Positions 24,841 to 33,173 of a stretch of 47,508 nt of DNA are shown here, one piece after another. Origin of the DNA: Chloroflexota bacterium (GTDB lineage Bacteria > Chloroflexota > Chloroflexia > QHBQ01); NCBI GenBank assembly GCA_025355955.1, contig JANXYP010000242.1, positions 1 through 47,508 on the forward strand, read 5' to 3'. Position numbers and translations under genes: made by a program. The stretch's first letter is position 1. Every line of letters begins with the position of its first letter. Below the pieces are notes generated by a model. That model was given only the letters and a program-made list of their open reading frames with translations. It did not search any database and was not told where the DNA came from.

Positions 24841-25677
24841 CTACGGAGTAGGCGCGGTGATGGTAACTTGTTTGTTGAAATCGCTGTAATTGGCTTCGAC
24901 CTGGTAGGCAACCTGCCCGCCAACGCTGGTGGTCAGGTTGATACGCAGCACGGCGTTGTCGCGCTTGCTCACCCAGCTATCCACCAGCAAGCTACCCGCC
25001 TGGCCGGGCTGCCCACCTGGGATGCTAGCGGTATCGGCTACTGTGGCGCTGGCCCGCAGATGGGTGACTGCTGTGCCACCAAGCTGTTCGTCGCCCACCA
25101 ATGTCACCCCGTTGACGGCCAGTAGCATACTCCACAGCTTCGCCAGGGCCAGCAGGGTGCTGGCATCCACATCGCTCTTGGCCCAACCGCTGCCTGAGTT
25201 GAGGTATACATCGCTGCCGATTATGATCTGTTGCACGGTGCTACCACCCAGCGCGGTTTGCACGCTGAGGCGGTCGGGGGCAACATAGTCGCCCGTGATG
25301 GTGGTGGTCTGGCTGGTATCGGTGGTCACTACGGTGAAGTGGTAGCTCTTGTAGCTCTGCATCTGAGCAACCGCCGCCTGGGCAATTGGCACCGCCCGTG
25401 GGTCGGAGGTAGGGGTTGGCCCGGCTGCTGACAATGACGTGGGGCTGGGGTTGCCTATCGGCGCAGGTGGCGGGGGTGAGACGAGCGGCTTAGGGTTGGT
25501 GGCAACAATGCTGGGTGATAGGATAACACCCACCGTGGTAGTCAGCGCGGCTGCAGGCGTTGGGGTTGACACCACTGGCGTGCTATCGCTACCGCACCCT
25601 GCCAACAATGCGACCAGCAGCGCAATCGCCGCGACTGCTGTCCAATGATGATTTGCCATGCCTACTCTAACCATCAT
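24841..25677 (-). CDS. LppX/LprG-like lipoprotein
   Basis: 278 residues from ATG 25677: a lipoprotein signal with lipobox LLAGC, a Pro/Thr-rich linker, and an outer domain (AQMQSYKSYHFTVVTTDTSQ, PDRLSVQTALGGSTVQQIII) of the LppX/LprG type with a hydrophobic pocket in known members. The ORF track starts at 25947, which would translate through two tRNA genes and is rejected. ATG 25659 is a possible alternative start. It lies downstream of the tRNA terminator, so it needs its own promoter, not clearly seen. Confidence 0.75.
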   Translation of the reverse strand: MMVRVGMANHHWTAVAAIALLVALLAGCGSDSTPVVSTPTPAAALTTTVGVILSPSIVATNPKPLVSPPPPAPIGNPSPTSLSAAGPTPTSDPRAVPIAQAAVAQMQSYKSYHFTVVTTDTSQTTTITGDYVAPDRLSVQTALGGSTVQQIIIGSDVYLNSGSGWAKSDVDASTLLALAKLWSMLLAVNGVTLVGDEQLGGTAVTHLRASATVADTASIPGGQPGQAGSLLVDSWVSKRDNAVLRINLTTSVGGQVAYQVEANYSDFNKQVTITAPTP

Positions 25678-25710
25678 CTTTAATCTCTCATCTTGATTTT
25701 TGACTCGCAT

Positions 25711-25741
25711 AAAAAACGCCGACTTCGCTGAAAAGTCGGTG
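25711..25741 (-). terminator. intrinsic terminator of the tRNA transcript
   Basis: On the minus strand ACCGACTT pairs with AAGTCGGC around TTCAGCG and is followed by a T-tract. It lies 7 nt after tRNA-Tyr. Confidence 0.85.
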
Positions 25742-25747
25742 TTGAGG

Positions 25748-25830
25748 TGGACGGAGTAGGATTCGAACCTACGAAGGGTTGCCCCAGCAGGTTTACAGCC
25801 TGCCCCCGTTGGCCGCTTGGGTATCCGTCC
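25748..25830 (-). tRNA. tRNA-Tyr (anticodon GTA)
   Basis: Acceptor arms GGACGGA/TCCGTCC, anticodon loop CTGTAAA within GCAGG/CCTGC, a long variable arm as expected for tRNA-Tyr, and a T-arm with GGTTCGAATCC. The 3' CCA is not encoded. It is followed by a terminator and preceded by tRNA-Thr. Confidence 0.95.
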
Positions 25831-25851
25831 GGGTGTATATATAAAGCTGGG

Positions 25852-25923
25852 AGCCGACGATGGGAATCGAACCCGCAACCTACTGTTTACAAAACAGTTG
25901 CTCTGCCGTTGAGCTACGTCGGC
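25852..25923 (-). tRNA. tRNA-Thr (anticodon TGT)
   Basis: Acceptor arms GCCGACG/CGTCGGC, D-arm AGCTCAACGGCAGAGC, anticodon stem ACTGT/ACAGT with loop TTTGTAA, and T-arm GGTTCGATTCC. The 3' CCA is not encoded. It lies 21 bp upstream of tRNA-Tyr. Confidence 0.95.
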
Positions 25924-25994
25924 AATCATCATCGCGCTGCGTGCCACATTATAACCAATGCGCCTGGCTTTGTCAAGGCTGCATTATGTTGATA

Positions 25995-26484
25995 TGTTGA
26001 GGGTGATGTTCCCAGTATTGCGATCCCCCCAAGGTGAACGCTATCCGCCCATACAGATCAAGCTAAGAAAACAGGTTAGCCCACCTGATGCTGATTTGAG
26101 CTTAGTGGCAATCTCTCACTGGCGGTCTGGGGGTTCAGTCCCCAACTGCTAACCTAACGCAATGGGGTGGGTTGGCTGTATCCCTGGCCGTGCCGCGCCG
26201 CCAGCGGGGTGGCATACGATGGGCATTGATGCGCTTAAGCCGCTGAGGGCTGAACCCCCGACCCCCAGGCTCATCCCCTACTTTCTTAGCTTGATGCCCA
26301 TGGGCGAACGTCATCCGTCCCTACATCAACTATGCAATTGCAATTGGATGAACTGCACCCTCTTGCTGACAACAACCACTACCTTCCTTCCCAGGGTGGT
26401 TGCTAAACCTGCACAACGGGCGGGATAAATCCACGCCCAGACATGGGTTTCGTACTTATACGGGCGCAATCTCATTGCGCCCAG
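25995..26484. repeat. gene-free stretch filled with palindromic repeats
   Basis: The gap between the tRNAs and the VOC gene holds an inverted pair CTGGGGGTTCAG... / ...CTGAACCCCC (about 26127-26270), a GGCATTGATGCGCTT motif near 26222, and family 1-type units at 26301-26324, 26416-26440 and 26461-26484. The pair resembles the ends of the 8959-9188 element. No convincing ORF. Confidence 0.6.
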
Positions 26485-26523
26485 GCCGACTTTGCAACAG
26501 TCCTAATTTCCCACCATATTTGC

Positions 26524-26552
26524 TTGCAGGATATACGGAATCCTGCTATAAT
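26524..26552 (+). promoter_or_regulatory. sigma-70-like promoter of the VOC gene
   Basis: TTGCAG, a 17-nt spacer and TATAAT, about 75 nt before the ATG at 26628. Confidence 0.7.
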
Positions 26553-26627
26553 CCTAACAATCGGCCAGCCGTAAGCGATGGTCGTGGTGTAACGTGGAAG
26601 CCCATCCTGCTGATAAGGAGTGAAACG

Positions 26628-26987
26628 ATGTTTACCGAAGCGAACGTGACGGTGATGGTTACTGACCTCGACCGTGCGGTACAGTTCTACACTGAGGTGC
26701 TGGGCCTGGCGCTGAAGCAGCGAATGGGAGATGGCTGGGCGGAAATTGAAGCGCCCGGCCTGACCATCGGGCTACACCCAGCCAACGCACATGGGCCGCA
26801 ACCGGGGCAGACGGGCAGCCTCTCGATTGGCTTGGGCGTAGCCGCGCTAGAGCCAGCAATGGTTGCACTACAGGCTAAAGGGGTGGTGTTTGCTCCACGT
26901 ATCTCCGAGGATGGTCCAGTACGCCTCGCGTTCTTCAGCGACCCCGACCGCAACCCGCTATATTTGAGCGCCCCCAAGCAGGGCTGA
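26628..26987 (+). CDS. VOC-family (glyoxalase/bleomycin-resistance fold) protein
   Basis: 119 residues with the single-module VOC pattern: NVTVMVTDLDRAVQFYTEVL at the start, GWAEIEAPGLTIGLH, and a C-terminal FFSDPDRNPLYLSA. Members are metal enzymes or binding proteins (glyoxalases, dioxygenases, fosfomycin or bleomycin resistance). A Glu in WAEIEAP, a His in IGLHP and an Asp in the last strand could be ligands. The ORF track starts at 26400; AAGGAG at good spacing decides for ATG 26628. The GT2 gene follows after 78 bp and may share the transcript. Confidence 0.8.
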   Translation: MFTEANVTVMVTDLDRAVQFYTEVLGLALKQRMGDGWAEIEAPGLTIGLHPANAHGPQPGQTGSLSIGLGVAALEPAMVALQAKGVVFAPRISEDGPVRLAFFSDPDRNPLYLSAPKQG

Positions 26988-27065
26988 ACTCCACGCAGCG
27001 GTAAGGCTGCGCCCAAACAAACGCCTCTGCCTGCGGGTGGGGGCTTCACCTTTACAGGAGCGACC

Positions 27066-27914
27066 ATGAGCGAAGTCTCGCCGCCCCAGTACGAGCAATC
27101 CCCTCTTAGTTGGAAGCCGAGCAGCGCGGCGCACATCGCCAACCTGGGTAGCCAGATACGCATCAGCAGCCTCTCCGTCTTCTTCCCCGACTACAACGAT
27201 GGCGGCACCATCGCCAGCATGGCGCTGTCCGCACTGAAGGTCTGTGAGCAGGTGACTGACGACTACGAGGTGATCGTGGTCAACGATGCCAGCACCGACT
27301 ATAGCCAGGAGGTGTTGGACGACCTTGCTGCTAACCACCCCCACTTTCGCTACATTCGCCACCAAACCAATCGCGGCTACGGCGGGGCGCTGCGTAGCGG
27401 GTTTGCGGCGGCTACCAAGGAGTGGGTATTCTACACCGATGGCGACGCGCAGTATGATCCTCACGAACTGGTCAAGCTGATCGCCGCGCTGCGTCCCGGC
27501 GTGGATATGGTCAACGGATACAAGATCGCCCGCTCCGACCCCTTCTTTCGCATCATCATTGGCAGGTTGTACCACCATGGGGTCAAGCTGATGTTCGGCC
27601 TGCGCCTGCGTGACACCGACTGTGACTTTCGCCTGATCAGCAAAACGGCACTGGACCACATCAAGCTGACCTCGAACACCGGCATGATCACGGTGGAGCT
27701 ACAACGCAAACTGCAGGATGCGGGCTATAAGTTTGCTGAAGTGCCGGTGCATCATTATCACCGCGCCTACGGCCAGAGCCAGTTCTTCAACTTCCCGCGC
27801 ATCTTCCGCACCCTCACTGGCTTGCTTGGTCTGTGGTGGCGGCTGGTGATCAAGGGAGAAAGCCGTCGCGCCCGCGCCTCGGCCCGTCGCCGTAGAAGCC
27901 AGCCAACCGAATAG
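27066..27914 (+). CDS. family 2 glycosyltransferase (dolichol-phosphate mannosyltransferase-like)
   Basis: 282 residues with a GT-A fold. SVFFPDYNDGGTI is the start of the nucleotide-binding half, EVIVVNDASTD follows, the metal-binding TDGDAQYDP is intact, and RDTDCDFRLI is the later acidic motif. No C-terminal membrane helices, so it is probably membrane-associated rather than integral. It should transfer a sugar from an NDP or GDP donor to a polyprenyl phosphate or glycan, which could feed the GT-C-like enzymes. ATG 27066 follows GGAGCGACC. A basic tail (RRARASARRRR) ends the protein; the epimerase-like gene follows. Confidence 0.85.
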   Translation: MSEVSPPQYEQSPLSWKPSSAAHIANLGSQIRISSLSVFFPDYNDGGTIASMALSALKVCEQVTDDYEVIVVNDASTDYSQEVLDDLAANHPHFRYIRHQTNRGYGGALRSGFAAATKEWVFYTDGDAQYDPHELVKLIAALRPGVDMVNGYKIARSDPFFRIIIGRLYHHGVKLMFGLRLRDTDCDFRLISKTALDHIKLTSNTGMITVELQRKLQDAGYKFAEVPVHHYHRAYGQSQFFNFPRIFRTLTGLLGLWWRLVIKGESRRARASARRRRSQPTE

Positions 27915-27915
27915 A

Positions 27916-27952
27916 ACCTCTCCCCCGAAGGGGGAGGCAGGGAGGGGGAGCG
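27916..27952. repeat. family 2 palindrome between GT2 and epimerase genes
   Basis: CCTCTCCCCCGAAGGGGGAGG followed by CAGGGAGGGGGAGCGC. It fills the 39-bp gap and supplies a GGGGGAG sequence close to the epimerase GTG start, so it may serve as its ribosome binding site. Confidence 0.8.
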
Positions 27953-27953
27953 C

Positions 27954-29096
27954 GTGCATTCAGTAACCGATAGCGATATAAACCTGGCTGACTATCTAAG
28001 CGTCTACGCAGGCCGCCATGTGATGATCACCGGCGGCCTCGGCTTCATTGGCAGCAACCTGGCCCATCGCCTGGTCGAAATCGGTGCGGACGTGTTGCTG
28101 GTGGATTCGCTGGTTCCCAGCTATGGTGGCAACCTGTTCAACATCGCCGCTATTAAAGATCGGGTGCGGATCAACATCGCCGACATCCGCGATCGCAGTG
28201 GGATGAACTATCTGGTGCAGGGGCAGGATTACATCTTCAACCTGGCCGGGCAGGTCAGCCATCTGGACAGCATGGCTGACCCACTCACCGACCTTGAGAT
28301 AAACTGCCACGCCCAGCTAACCCTGCTGGAAGCCTGCCGCAGCAACAACCCCAGCGTCAAACTGGTTTATGCTGGCACCCGCCAGATCTACGGCAAGCCT
28401 GACTATCTGCCTGTGGACGAGCGCCACCTGGTTCACCCCACCGACGTGAACGGTATCAACAAGCAAGCGGGCGAGTTGTACCATATCGTCTACAACAACG
28501 TCTACGGCTTGCGGGCCTGCTCCCTGCGCCTGACCAACACCTACGGCCCCCGCCAGTATCTGCGCGATGCGCGACAGGGCTTTATTGGCTGGTTCGTGCG
28601 CCTGGCGGTCGAGGGCAAAACCATCAACATCTACGGCGACGGTGAGCAGTTGCGTGACCTCAACTACGTTGACGACGTGGTGGATGCCTTCCTGCGCGTG
28701 GGCGCTACTAATGAGGCCAACGGCAAGATCTTCAATCTGGGCGGCGCACCGATCAACTTGCTGGAACTAACCAAGCTGATCGTCGAACTGGCGGGGCAAG
28801 GCGACTACCAGCTAATCCCCTGGCCCGCCGAGCGCAAGCCGATTGACATCGGCGACTACTATGGCGACTACGGCAGGCTGCAGCGCCTGACCGGCTGGCA
28901 ACCACACACCACCCTACGCGACGGCTTGCAGCGGGTGATCGACTATTATAAAGAGTATGGGGCGGAACACTACTTTGACGTAGGGGCAGCAAAATCCCCT
29001 CTCCCAGTGGGCTTATCGGTAGGTATGCGATCAACCGTGAAAGTTGCCGGATTTGTACTCAGCGCGGCAGCGCAGTTTGTGCGTAATCACGGTTGA
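27954..29096 (+). CDS. NAD-dependent epimerase/dehydratase-like protein lacking the catalytic Tyr
   Basis: 380 residues of the extended short-chain dehydrogenase fold, as in sugar-nucleotide epimerases. TGGLGFIG (residues 26-33) binds NAD, FNLAGQVSH and YAGTRQIYG follow, and the substrate domain has LTNTYGPRQY and YGDGEQLRDLNYVDDVV. The usual YxxxK is NxxxK here (N166, K170, in DVNGINKQAG), so the catalytic base is missing or the reaction differs. The last 35 residues (from AAKSPLPVG) are encoded by a palindromic repeat and by one arm of the 29017-29110 inverted repeat, so the natural C-terminus was probably replaced. GTG 27954 start. It pairs with the GT2 gene upstream. Confidence 0.8.
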   Translation: MHSVTDSDINLADYLSVYAGRHVMITGGLGFIGSNLAHRLVEIGADVLLVDSLVPSYGGNLFNIAAIKDRVRINIADIRDRSGMNYLVQGQDYIFNLAGQVSHLDSMADPLTDLEINCHAQLTLLEACRSNNPSVKLVYAGTRQIYGKPDYLPVDERHLVHPTDVNGINKQAGELYHIVYNNVYGLRACSLRLTNTYGPRQYLRDARQGFIGWFVRLAVEGKTINIYGDGEQLRDLNYVDDVVDAFLRVGATNEANGKIFNLGGAPINLLELTKLIVELAGQGDYQLIPWPAERKPIDIGDYYGDYGRLQRLTGWQPHTTLRDGLQRVIDYYKEYGAEHYFDVGAAKSPLPVGLSVGMRSTVKVAGFVLSAAAQFVRNHG

Positions 29097-29110
29097 TCGC
29101 ACACCTACCG
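29017..29110. mobile_element. 94-bp inverted-repeat element overlapping the end of the epimerase gene
   Basis: Arms of 24 bp (CGGTAGGTATGCGATCAACC... and its reverse complement, one mismatch) around a 46-bp loop. The stop codon of the epimerase-like gene lies in the right arm. Same size class as the elements at 9064, 14742 and 45290 but without the family 1 palindrome. Confidence 0.7.
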
Positions 29111-29411
29111 GCTTATCGTTACCCACACATAAAAGGTGCAATAGTACGATGCGACAAGAAAGCCTGCCGCGTGCCGAGTTACTGGGGGTTGGGGGCGTAG
29201 CCCTTGCCTGCCACCTCACCATGCCTATCGGCTGCTTACCTGCCATCGAGTTTATCGCGCGGTTTTGGGTAGCCACGTACCAACCCCTTTGCGCTGGGCT
29301 TATCTCGCACCATGCCAGCTATACAACTGCTACCAGCATCGGTACATTTACCCTTTCAATAAGCAATTGTGCGCTTGCCAGTAGGGAGCTACGCTGCCAA
29401 CCCTCGGTAAC
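29111..29411. other. gap without a recognisable gene
   Basis: Several short ORFs exist, none with a ribosome binding site or convincing protein. A GGGGGTTGGGGGC stretch near 29185 resembles the ends of the larger inverted-repeat element. Probably decayed sequence. Confidence 0.4.
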
Positions 29412-29488
29412 TCGGCAAGCGGTGGGCTATTCCCACCACCGGAGCAATTCCAATCGTTTCGCTACCGGCTCTCATCTTCAGTGCGCTG

Positions 29489-29710
29489 GTGACAAATCCA
29501 CCTCCTGCAGTGGTGCGCTGGATAATTACTCTGCCGGTGGTGGCGATTATTCTGGTGGGGATGTTTAACAGCACAAGGGCGCTAATCAGTGTACGCCAAT
29601 CGGGCCGTCCAGGTATAACTATACTTATCGGCATTGTCGGCCTGCTAATCGCGGCTTTGCTGCTGGTGCTGGCAGGCGCAATTGTGTTTGGCATTGTGGT
29701 GGTGGGTTAG
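29489..29710 (+). CDS. small membrane protein, possibly a 5'-truncated remnant
   Basis: 73 residues from GTG 29489 with two clear membrane helices (WIITLPVVAIILVGMF and LIGIVGLLIAALLLVLAGAIVF). The frame is open further upstream to 29411 and encodes another hydrophobic stretch (IPIVSLPALIFSAL) without a start codon. This suggests that the original gene was longer and had three helices, like the small protein at 45425. No ribosome binding site is seen. It may be a gene remnant. Confidence 0.4.
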   Translation: MTNPPPAVVRWIITLPVVAIILVGMFNSTRALISVRQSGRPGITILIGIVGLLIAALLLVLAGAIVFGIVVVG

Positions 29711-29711
29711 T

Positions 29712-29762
29712 CACGATCGGCATTGATGCGCTTCATCATGGGCGAACGCCATGCGCCCCTAC
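29712..29762. repeat. GGCATTGATGCGCTTCA motif followed by a family 1-type unit
   Basis: The motif at 29719 is repeated near 26222 and 33730, each time preceded by ACGAT and followed by a palindrome family member. Confidence 0.65.
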
Positions 29763-29912
29763 ACGGTTGCATATCGCAACACGATTGCCATTGCACGAAA
29801 GGGCTTATGCCATGCGCCAATGGGTCAGGAAGCCTTGACAGCGCGGGCGTAATCCCACCCAGTGGTATCCAGGCTCTTGTAGTTTTCGAGACGCACGCAC
29901 CTGAAAGTTGCG

Positions 29913-31253
29913 CTACGCCAGTGGCACCGGGTTCGACGGCCGCGTGGGGAATAGAATGTCGAGCAGCACGGCGGCGGCAGGGTTGGCGTAGCAGTCGGGA
30001 TAGATGTAGTTCACCTCGGCAAGCGTGCGGTGGCCCATCAGCACATGGAGGAAAGTCAAGTCGGGGAAGCGGGCATCGCCGTCTTCCACCTGCTTTGGGG
30101 TGAAGGTACCGACTTCGGTGAGCCTGCCACCGCTGAAGACCAGGGTCATTTGTTCGCGATAGAAGTTTAGCCGTAGCGTGCCGCTGTGTCCCGCCATCAC
30201 GCTGCCCGCCAGTCGCCGTTCCAGCACCGGCGCGATGTGGCGCACGAACGCGGGTAGGTCGGGTACGCGGATGTACCAGGCATAGCCGGGGCGATATCCC
30301 TCAAGCAGTTCGCCCAACGCTGTATACGCCGAGTGGTGCGGCCCCAGGTTCAGCGCCAGGCTGGTCAGTGGCTGTTCGCGGGTCTTGTTCAACTCATCAA
30401 TCTGGGTCTGGAACTCCTGCCCCAGAAACTCGGCCACCGCCCGCAGCGAATGGCCGGGCAACGCCGCCATCTCGTTAATGTTGAGCACCTGCGCTCCGGG
30501 ATTTTGGCTGCCTTCGTTGAACTTTGCTTCGGCATAGCCCACTGCCGCGCCACCAACGTCCTCTGCGATCCAGAACTTCTTATGAGCTAGTTCGTAGCGC
30601 CATTGCGCTGCATCGCGCAGCCGCACCACCATGCCGTTGCTACAATGGATGGCGTATAGCCGTGCCAGTATGGGAATGTCGTCGGGTGTCGCGGGGCGGG
30701 GGCGGTAGACATCTGGTTGATCCGGTTTGCGTGGCGGGATGCGGAACGGCAACCAGCGGCGGCTGCCACCAAGCGCCAAGGTCATCTCGTAGCCATATTG
30801 ACGATAGTACCAGGGGATACCAGTGATCGCCTGCAACAACTCGCCCCGCCCCGCGCTGCGGGCATGGATGGCGGCGAATTGCGCCCGCACCAACCCACGG
30901 CGGCGATAGGCTGGGTCGGTGCTGACGATCTCCGGGCGGCCCACCTTGAAAGGGATCTCCTCATAGGCCCAGGTCTGCGAAATCAGGCATAGGCTGGACA
31001 CGATTTTGCCACCATCGCGCTCATCCACCACCACAGTGAAGTCGCCAGCGCCAGTGGTAGGGTGGTCGCCGCGCATCAGGTCGCGGGTCCAGCCCCGCAG
31101 CCATTCATCCGGCGCATTGGGGTTGTCACTCAGGTGGCGAACGTTGTGTTCGGCGATCGCCTCGCTATCTGCGGGAGTGGCCCAGCGCAGGGTCAGACCG
31201 TTCCCCAGATCGCGGGGCAACCCGGCGTTTTCATCAAGGTGTGGATTGGTCAA
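29913..31253 (-). CDS. Eis-like GNAT N-acetyltransferase
   Basis: 446 residues with an N-terminal acetyltransferase domain (TVVVDERDGGKIVSSLCLIS, the acetyl-CoA loop YRRRGLVRAQFAAIH, YYRQYGYEM), a second acetyltransferase-like half, and a C-terminal sterol-carrier-like domain (LRLNFYREQMTLVFSGGRL). This is the three-part layout of Eis proteins, which acetylate amines on drugs or proteins. The substrate is not evident. Start is TTG 31253, with AAGGAG 9 nt before it. It is the last gene of a group with DUF711 and two peroxiredoxins (26-bp gap). Confidence 0.75.
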   Translation of the reverse strand: MTNPHLDENAGLPRDLGNGLTLRWATPADSEAIAEHNVRHLSDNPNAPDEWLRGWTRDLMRGDHPTTGAGDFTVVVDERDGGKIVSSLCLISQTWAYEEIPFKVGRPEIVSTDPAYRRRGLVRAQFAAIHARSAGRGELLQAITGIPWYYRQYGYEMTLALGGSRRWLPFRIPPRKPDQPDVYRPRPATPDDIPILARLYAIHCSNGMVVRLRDAAQWRYELAHKKFWIAEDVGGAAVGYAEAKFNEGSQNPGAQVLNINEMAALPGHSLRAVAEFLGQEFQTQIDELNKTREQPLTSLALNLGPHHSAYTALGELLEGYRPGYAWYIRVPDLPAFVRHIAPVLERRLAGSVMAGHSGTLRLNFYREQMTLVFSGGRLTEVGTFTPKQVEDGDARFPDLTFLHVLMGHRTLAEVNYIYPDCYANPAAAVLLDILFPTRPSNPVPLA

Positions 31254-31279
31254 TCAGGGTGTCTCCTTCTTAACCGCAA

Positions 31280-32536
31280 CTACAACTCCACCAGCTCATC
31301 CCTAACCGCCATCTCCCCATCAGCAGCCCCACCCTTCCCGACTAGCACGCCGCCAGGGGCGAAGAAGGCGAAGTCCCAGGCCGCCTTATCGCCGCCAACC
31401 TTGCCCGGCACGGGGAAGAGGCGGGCGGTCAACGGCTTGTTCAGCTTCAGCGCCAGCGCGGTCATATCCAGCAGGATGCCGGTCAGTTCCGCTGCGCTAA
31501 TGTCGCCCGGCAGCGGCACGGTGTCCAGCCCCAGCCCGCAGACTGCCGAGTAGAGCAGCAGGCTGTCCACATTGTATAGCCCCACCTCCATGCTGCGTTG
31601 GGCCAGGGTGCTATCCTCCAGCACCGGCAGCATCAGCCCGCTGTAGCCGCAGCGCGGCAGCTTGACCGCCGCCAGCGCCGAGGTGAGCAGCGCGGCGCTG
31701 AACAACGTGCCGCTCATACCGAAGCGGGGGGCGACCCCCAGTTGCTCGATGGCGTTGCCGATGCTACTCTCCGGTGCAGGGAACGGCGCAGTGGAGAAGT
31801 CCAGCCCATTGAAACGGTAGCGTGGGTTAAGCCCCTGCAACGCCTGCAATGCCTGGTTACCCTCATGCTCCAGCGCGTCGACCAGCCGCTGCTTGGCTGT
31901 TTCAAGGTTGGGCGCATCGTTGAAGGCAGCCACTGCCAGGTCAGCAGTCTCCAGCGCCAGACCGTAGCTACCGCGCTCACCCTCGCCCTGTGGTGCATAG
32001 TAGGCGACCGGAAAGAAGGGGATGTTCGCCGCACAGTTGGCGATTGCCGCGAAGTTCAGGTTGGCGAAGCCATCGTTGCCGCGCTCGGCCAACGCCCTGA
32101 TCACCTGCGCTGCCGCCCGCGCTGCCCGCACGTTGACCATGCGCCGCCCATTCAGCATCGCGCCGGTTTGTACGGTGGCGAATAGCCCCTCGCCCTGTTC
32201 CAATATCTCCGGCAACGCCTCGATCAACGGATAGGTGTTAGCATCGGGCGGGATCGCCAGCACAGGTCCCAGCGACACGTAGTTGAAGCCCGCCGCCTGC
32301 GCCGCCCGCGCCAGCGACCCAGCGTAGGTCATCGCCGCGACCGCGACATCCGCAGCGCCTACTCCTGCCAGCACGCTGCTGAGGGGTGGCGCGGCCAGGC
32401 GCATAGTCTGCACCTCTAGCCCCGCTGCCTGTAGCGCATCCTTCACCTGCGCGGCAAAGTCACCCGCCGCGTCAATCATCTGGCCGCTAACCTCGGCGGT
32501 AAGGGGCAGGCCGATGGTAATCGAACGTACCTTCAT
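31280..32536 (-). CDS. DUF711 family protein
   Basis: 418 residues matching DUF711 by its start (VRSITIGLPL), ANCAANIPFFPVAYY, RYRFNGLDFSTAPFP and the glycine-rich GGDKAAWDFAFFAPGG near the end. The last segment resembles glycyl-radical-enzyme-related (PFL-like) proteins with which the family is sometimes grouped, but no radical glycine motif is seen and the function is unknown. It lies 6 bp downstream of a peroxiredoxin gene, so both are transcribed together. Confidence 0.8.
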   Translation of the reverse strand: MKVRSITIGLPLTAEVSGQMIDAAGDFAAQVKDALQAAGLEVQTMRLAAPPLSSVLAGVGAADVAVAAMTYAGSLARAAQAAGFNYVSLGPVLAIPPDANTYPLIEALPEILEQGEGLFATVQTGAMLNGRRMVNVRAARAAAQVIRALAERGNDGFANLNFAAIANCAANIPFFPVAYYAPQGEGERGSYGLALETADLAVAAFNDAPNLETAKQRLVDALEHEGNQALQALQGLNPRYRFNGLDFSTAPFPAPESSIGNAIEQLGVAPRFGMSGTLFSAALLTSALAAVKLPRCGYSGLMLPVLEDSTLAQRSMEVGLYNVDSLLLYSAVCGLGLDTVPLPGDISAAELTGILLDMTALALKLNKPLTARLFPVPGKVGGDKAAWDFAFFAPGGVLVGKGGAADGEMAVRDELVEL

Positions 32537-32542
32537 CGTTGC

Positions 32543-33079
32543 TCAGTCCAGTTCTTGCGCTAGCGGCGTGCCGAGGCCCAGCTTGGCAATCTCCGCGTCA
32601 ATCTGTTCCATACCTGGCAGGTCGCGCTTGTTGTCACCCACGTACATCCAGCGGATCACTTCAGCCTGGTCAATCAGAAAGCAGGCGGGATGGGTGGTGT
32701 GCGCCCCGCTACGGCTGAGGATCAAGGCTTCAGGGGCAAACTCGCGCAGTAGACCATACTCACTGATTACTTTCGCATGAGTGTCCAGCAGATAGGGATA
32801 ACTAATCGGTTCGCGCTTGAAATAGCCTGCCACGATGTCGACCCGCTGGTGGGCAATGCCCAGCACCTGGACACCAGCGGCTTTGAGGCGTGGGTAATGA
32901 GCTTCGAGCGCGGCCAGGTAGGTGCGGCAATCAGGACACCAGGTGCCGCGAAAGAAAAAGAGCAGCACTGGGCAGCCTTGCAGCTCCGCGCTAAGTTGGT
33001 GCGCCTCACCCTGCACATCGGTCAGGGTGAAGTCGGGCGCGGGTTCGCCGATGTGAAGTTTGGTTACACTGAAGGGCAT
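32543..33079 (-). CDS. peroxiredoxin (AhpC/TSA family), copy A
   Basis: 178 residues with a thioredoxin fold: GEPAPDFTLTDVQG, the active-site stretch FFFRGTWCPDCR (C48, C51) and FLIDQAEVIRWMYVGDNKRD. It should reduce peroxides with a thiol donor; the CxxC layout is like the Bcp/PrxQ-type and related AhpC/TSA proteins. The ORF track begins at 33343, but GAGGAG at 8 nt spacing selects ATG 33079. About half identical to the next gene, so a tandem duplication. DUF711 follows 6 bp downstream. Confidence 0.85.
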   Translation of the reverse strand: MPFSVTKLHIGEPAPDFTLTDVQGEAHQLSAELQGCPVLLFFFRGTWCPDCRTYLAALEAHYPRLKAAGVQVLGIAHQRVDIVAGYFKREPISYPYLLDTHAKVISEYGLLREFAPEALILSRSGAHTTHPACFLIDQAEVIRWMYVGDNKRDLPGMEQIDAEIAKLGLGTPLAQELD

Positions 33080-33173
33080 CGCTTGGTCTCCTCTGGGCAG
33101 GCGTTCCACCACCGCCTGCCCTTTGCACTTGCATAACTGATAGCCAAAATACAATTCAACCTCTCGTCGAGGG

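Noticed and set aside
25747-25992. Plus-strand ORF over the two tRNA genes, and the minus-strand extension of the lipoprotein ORF to 25947
   Set aside because: Both would translate tRNA sequence; the tRNA folds and the terminator explain this stretch.
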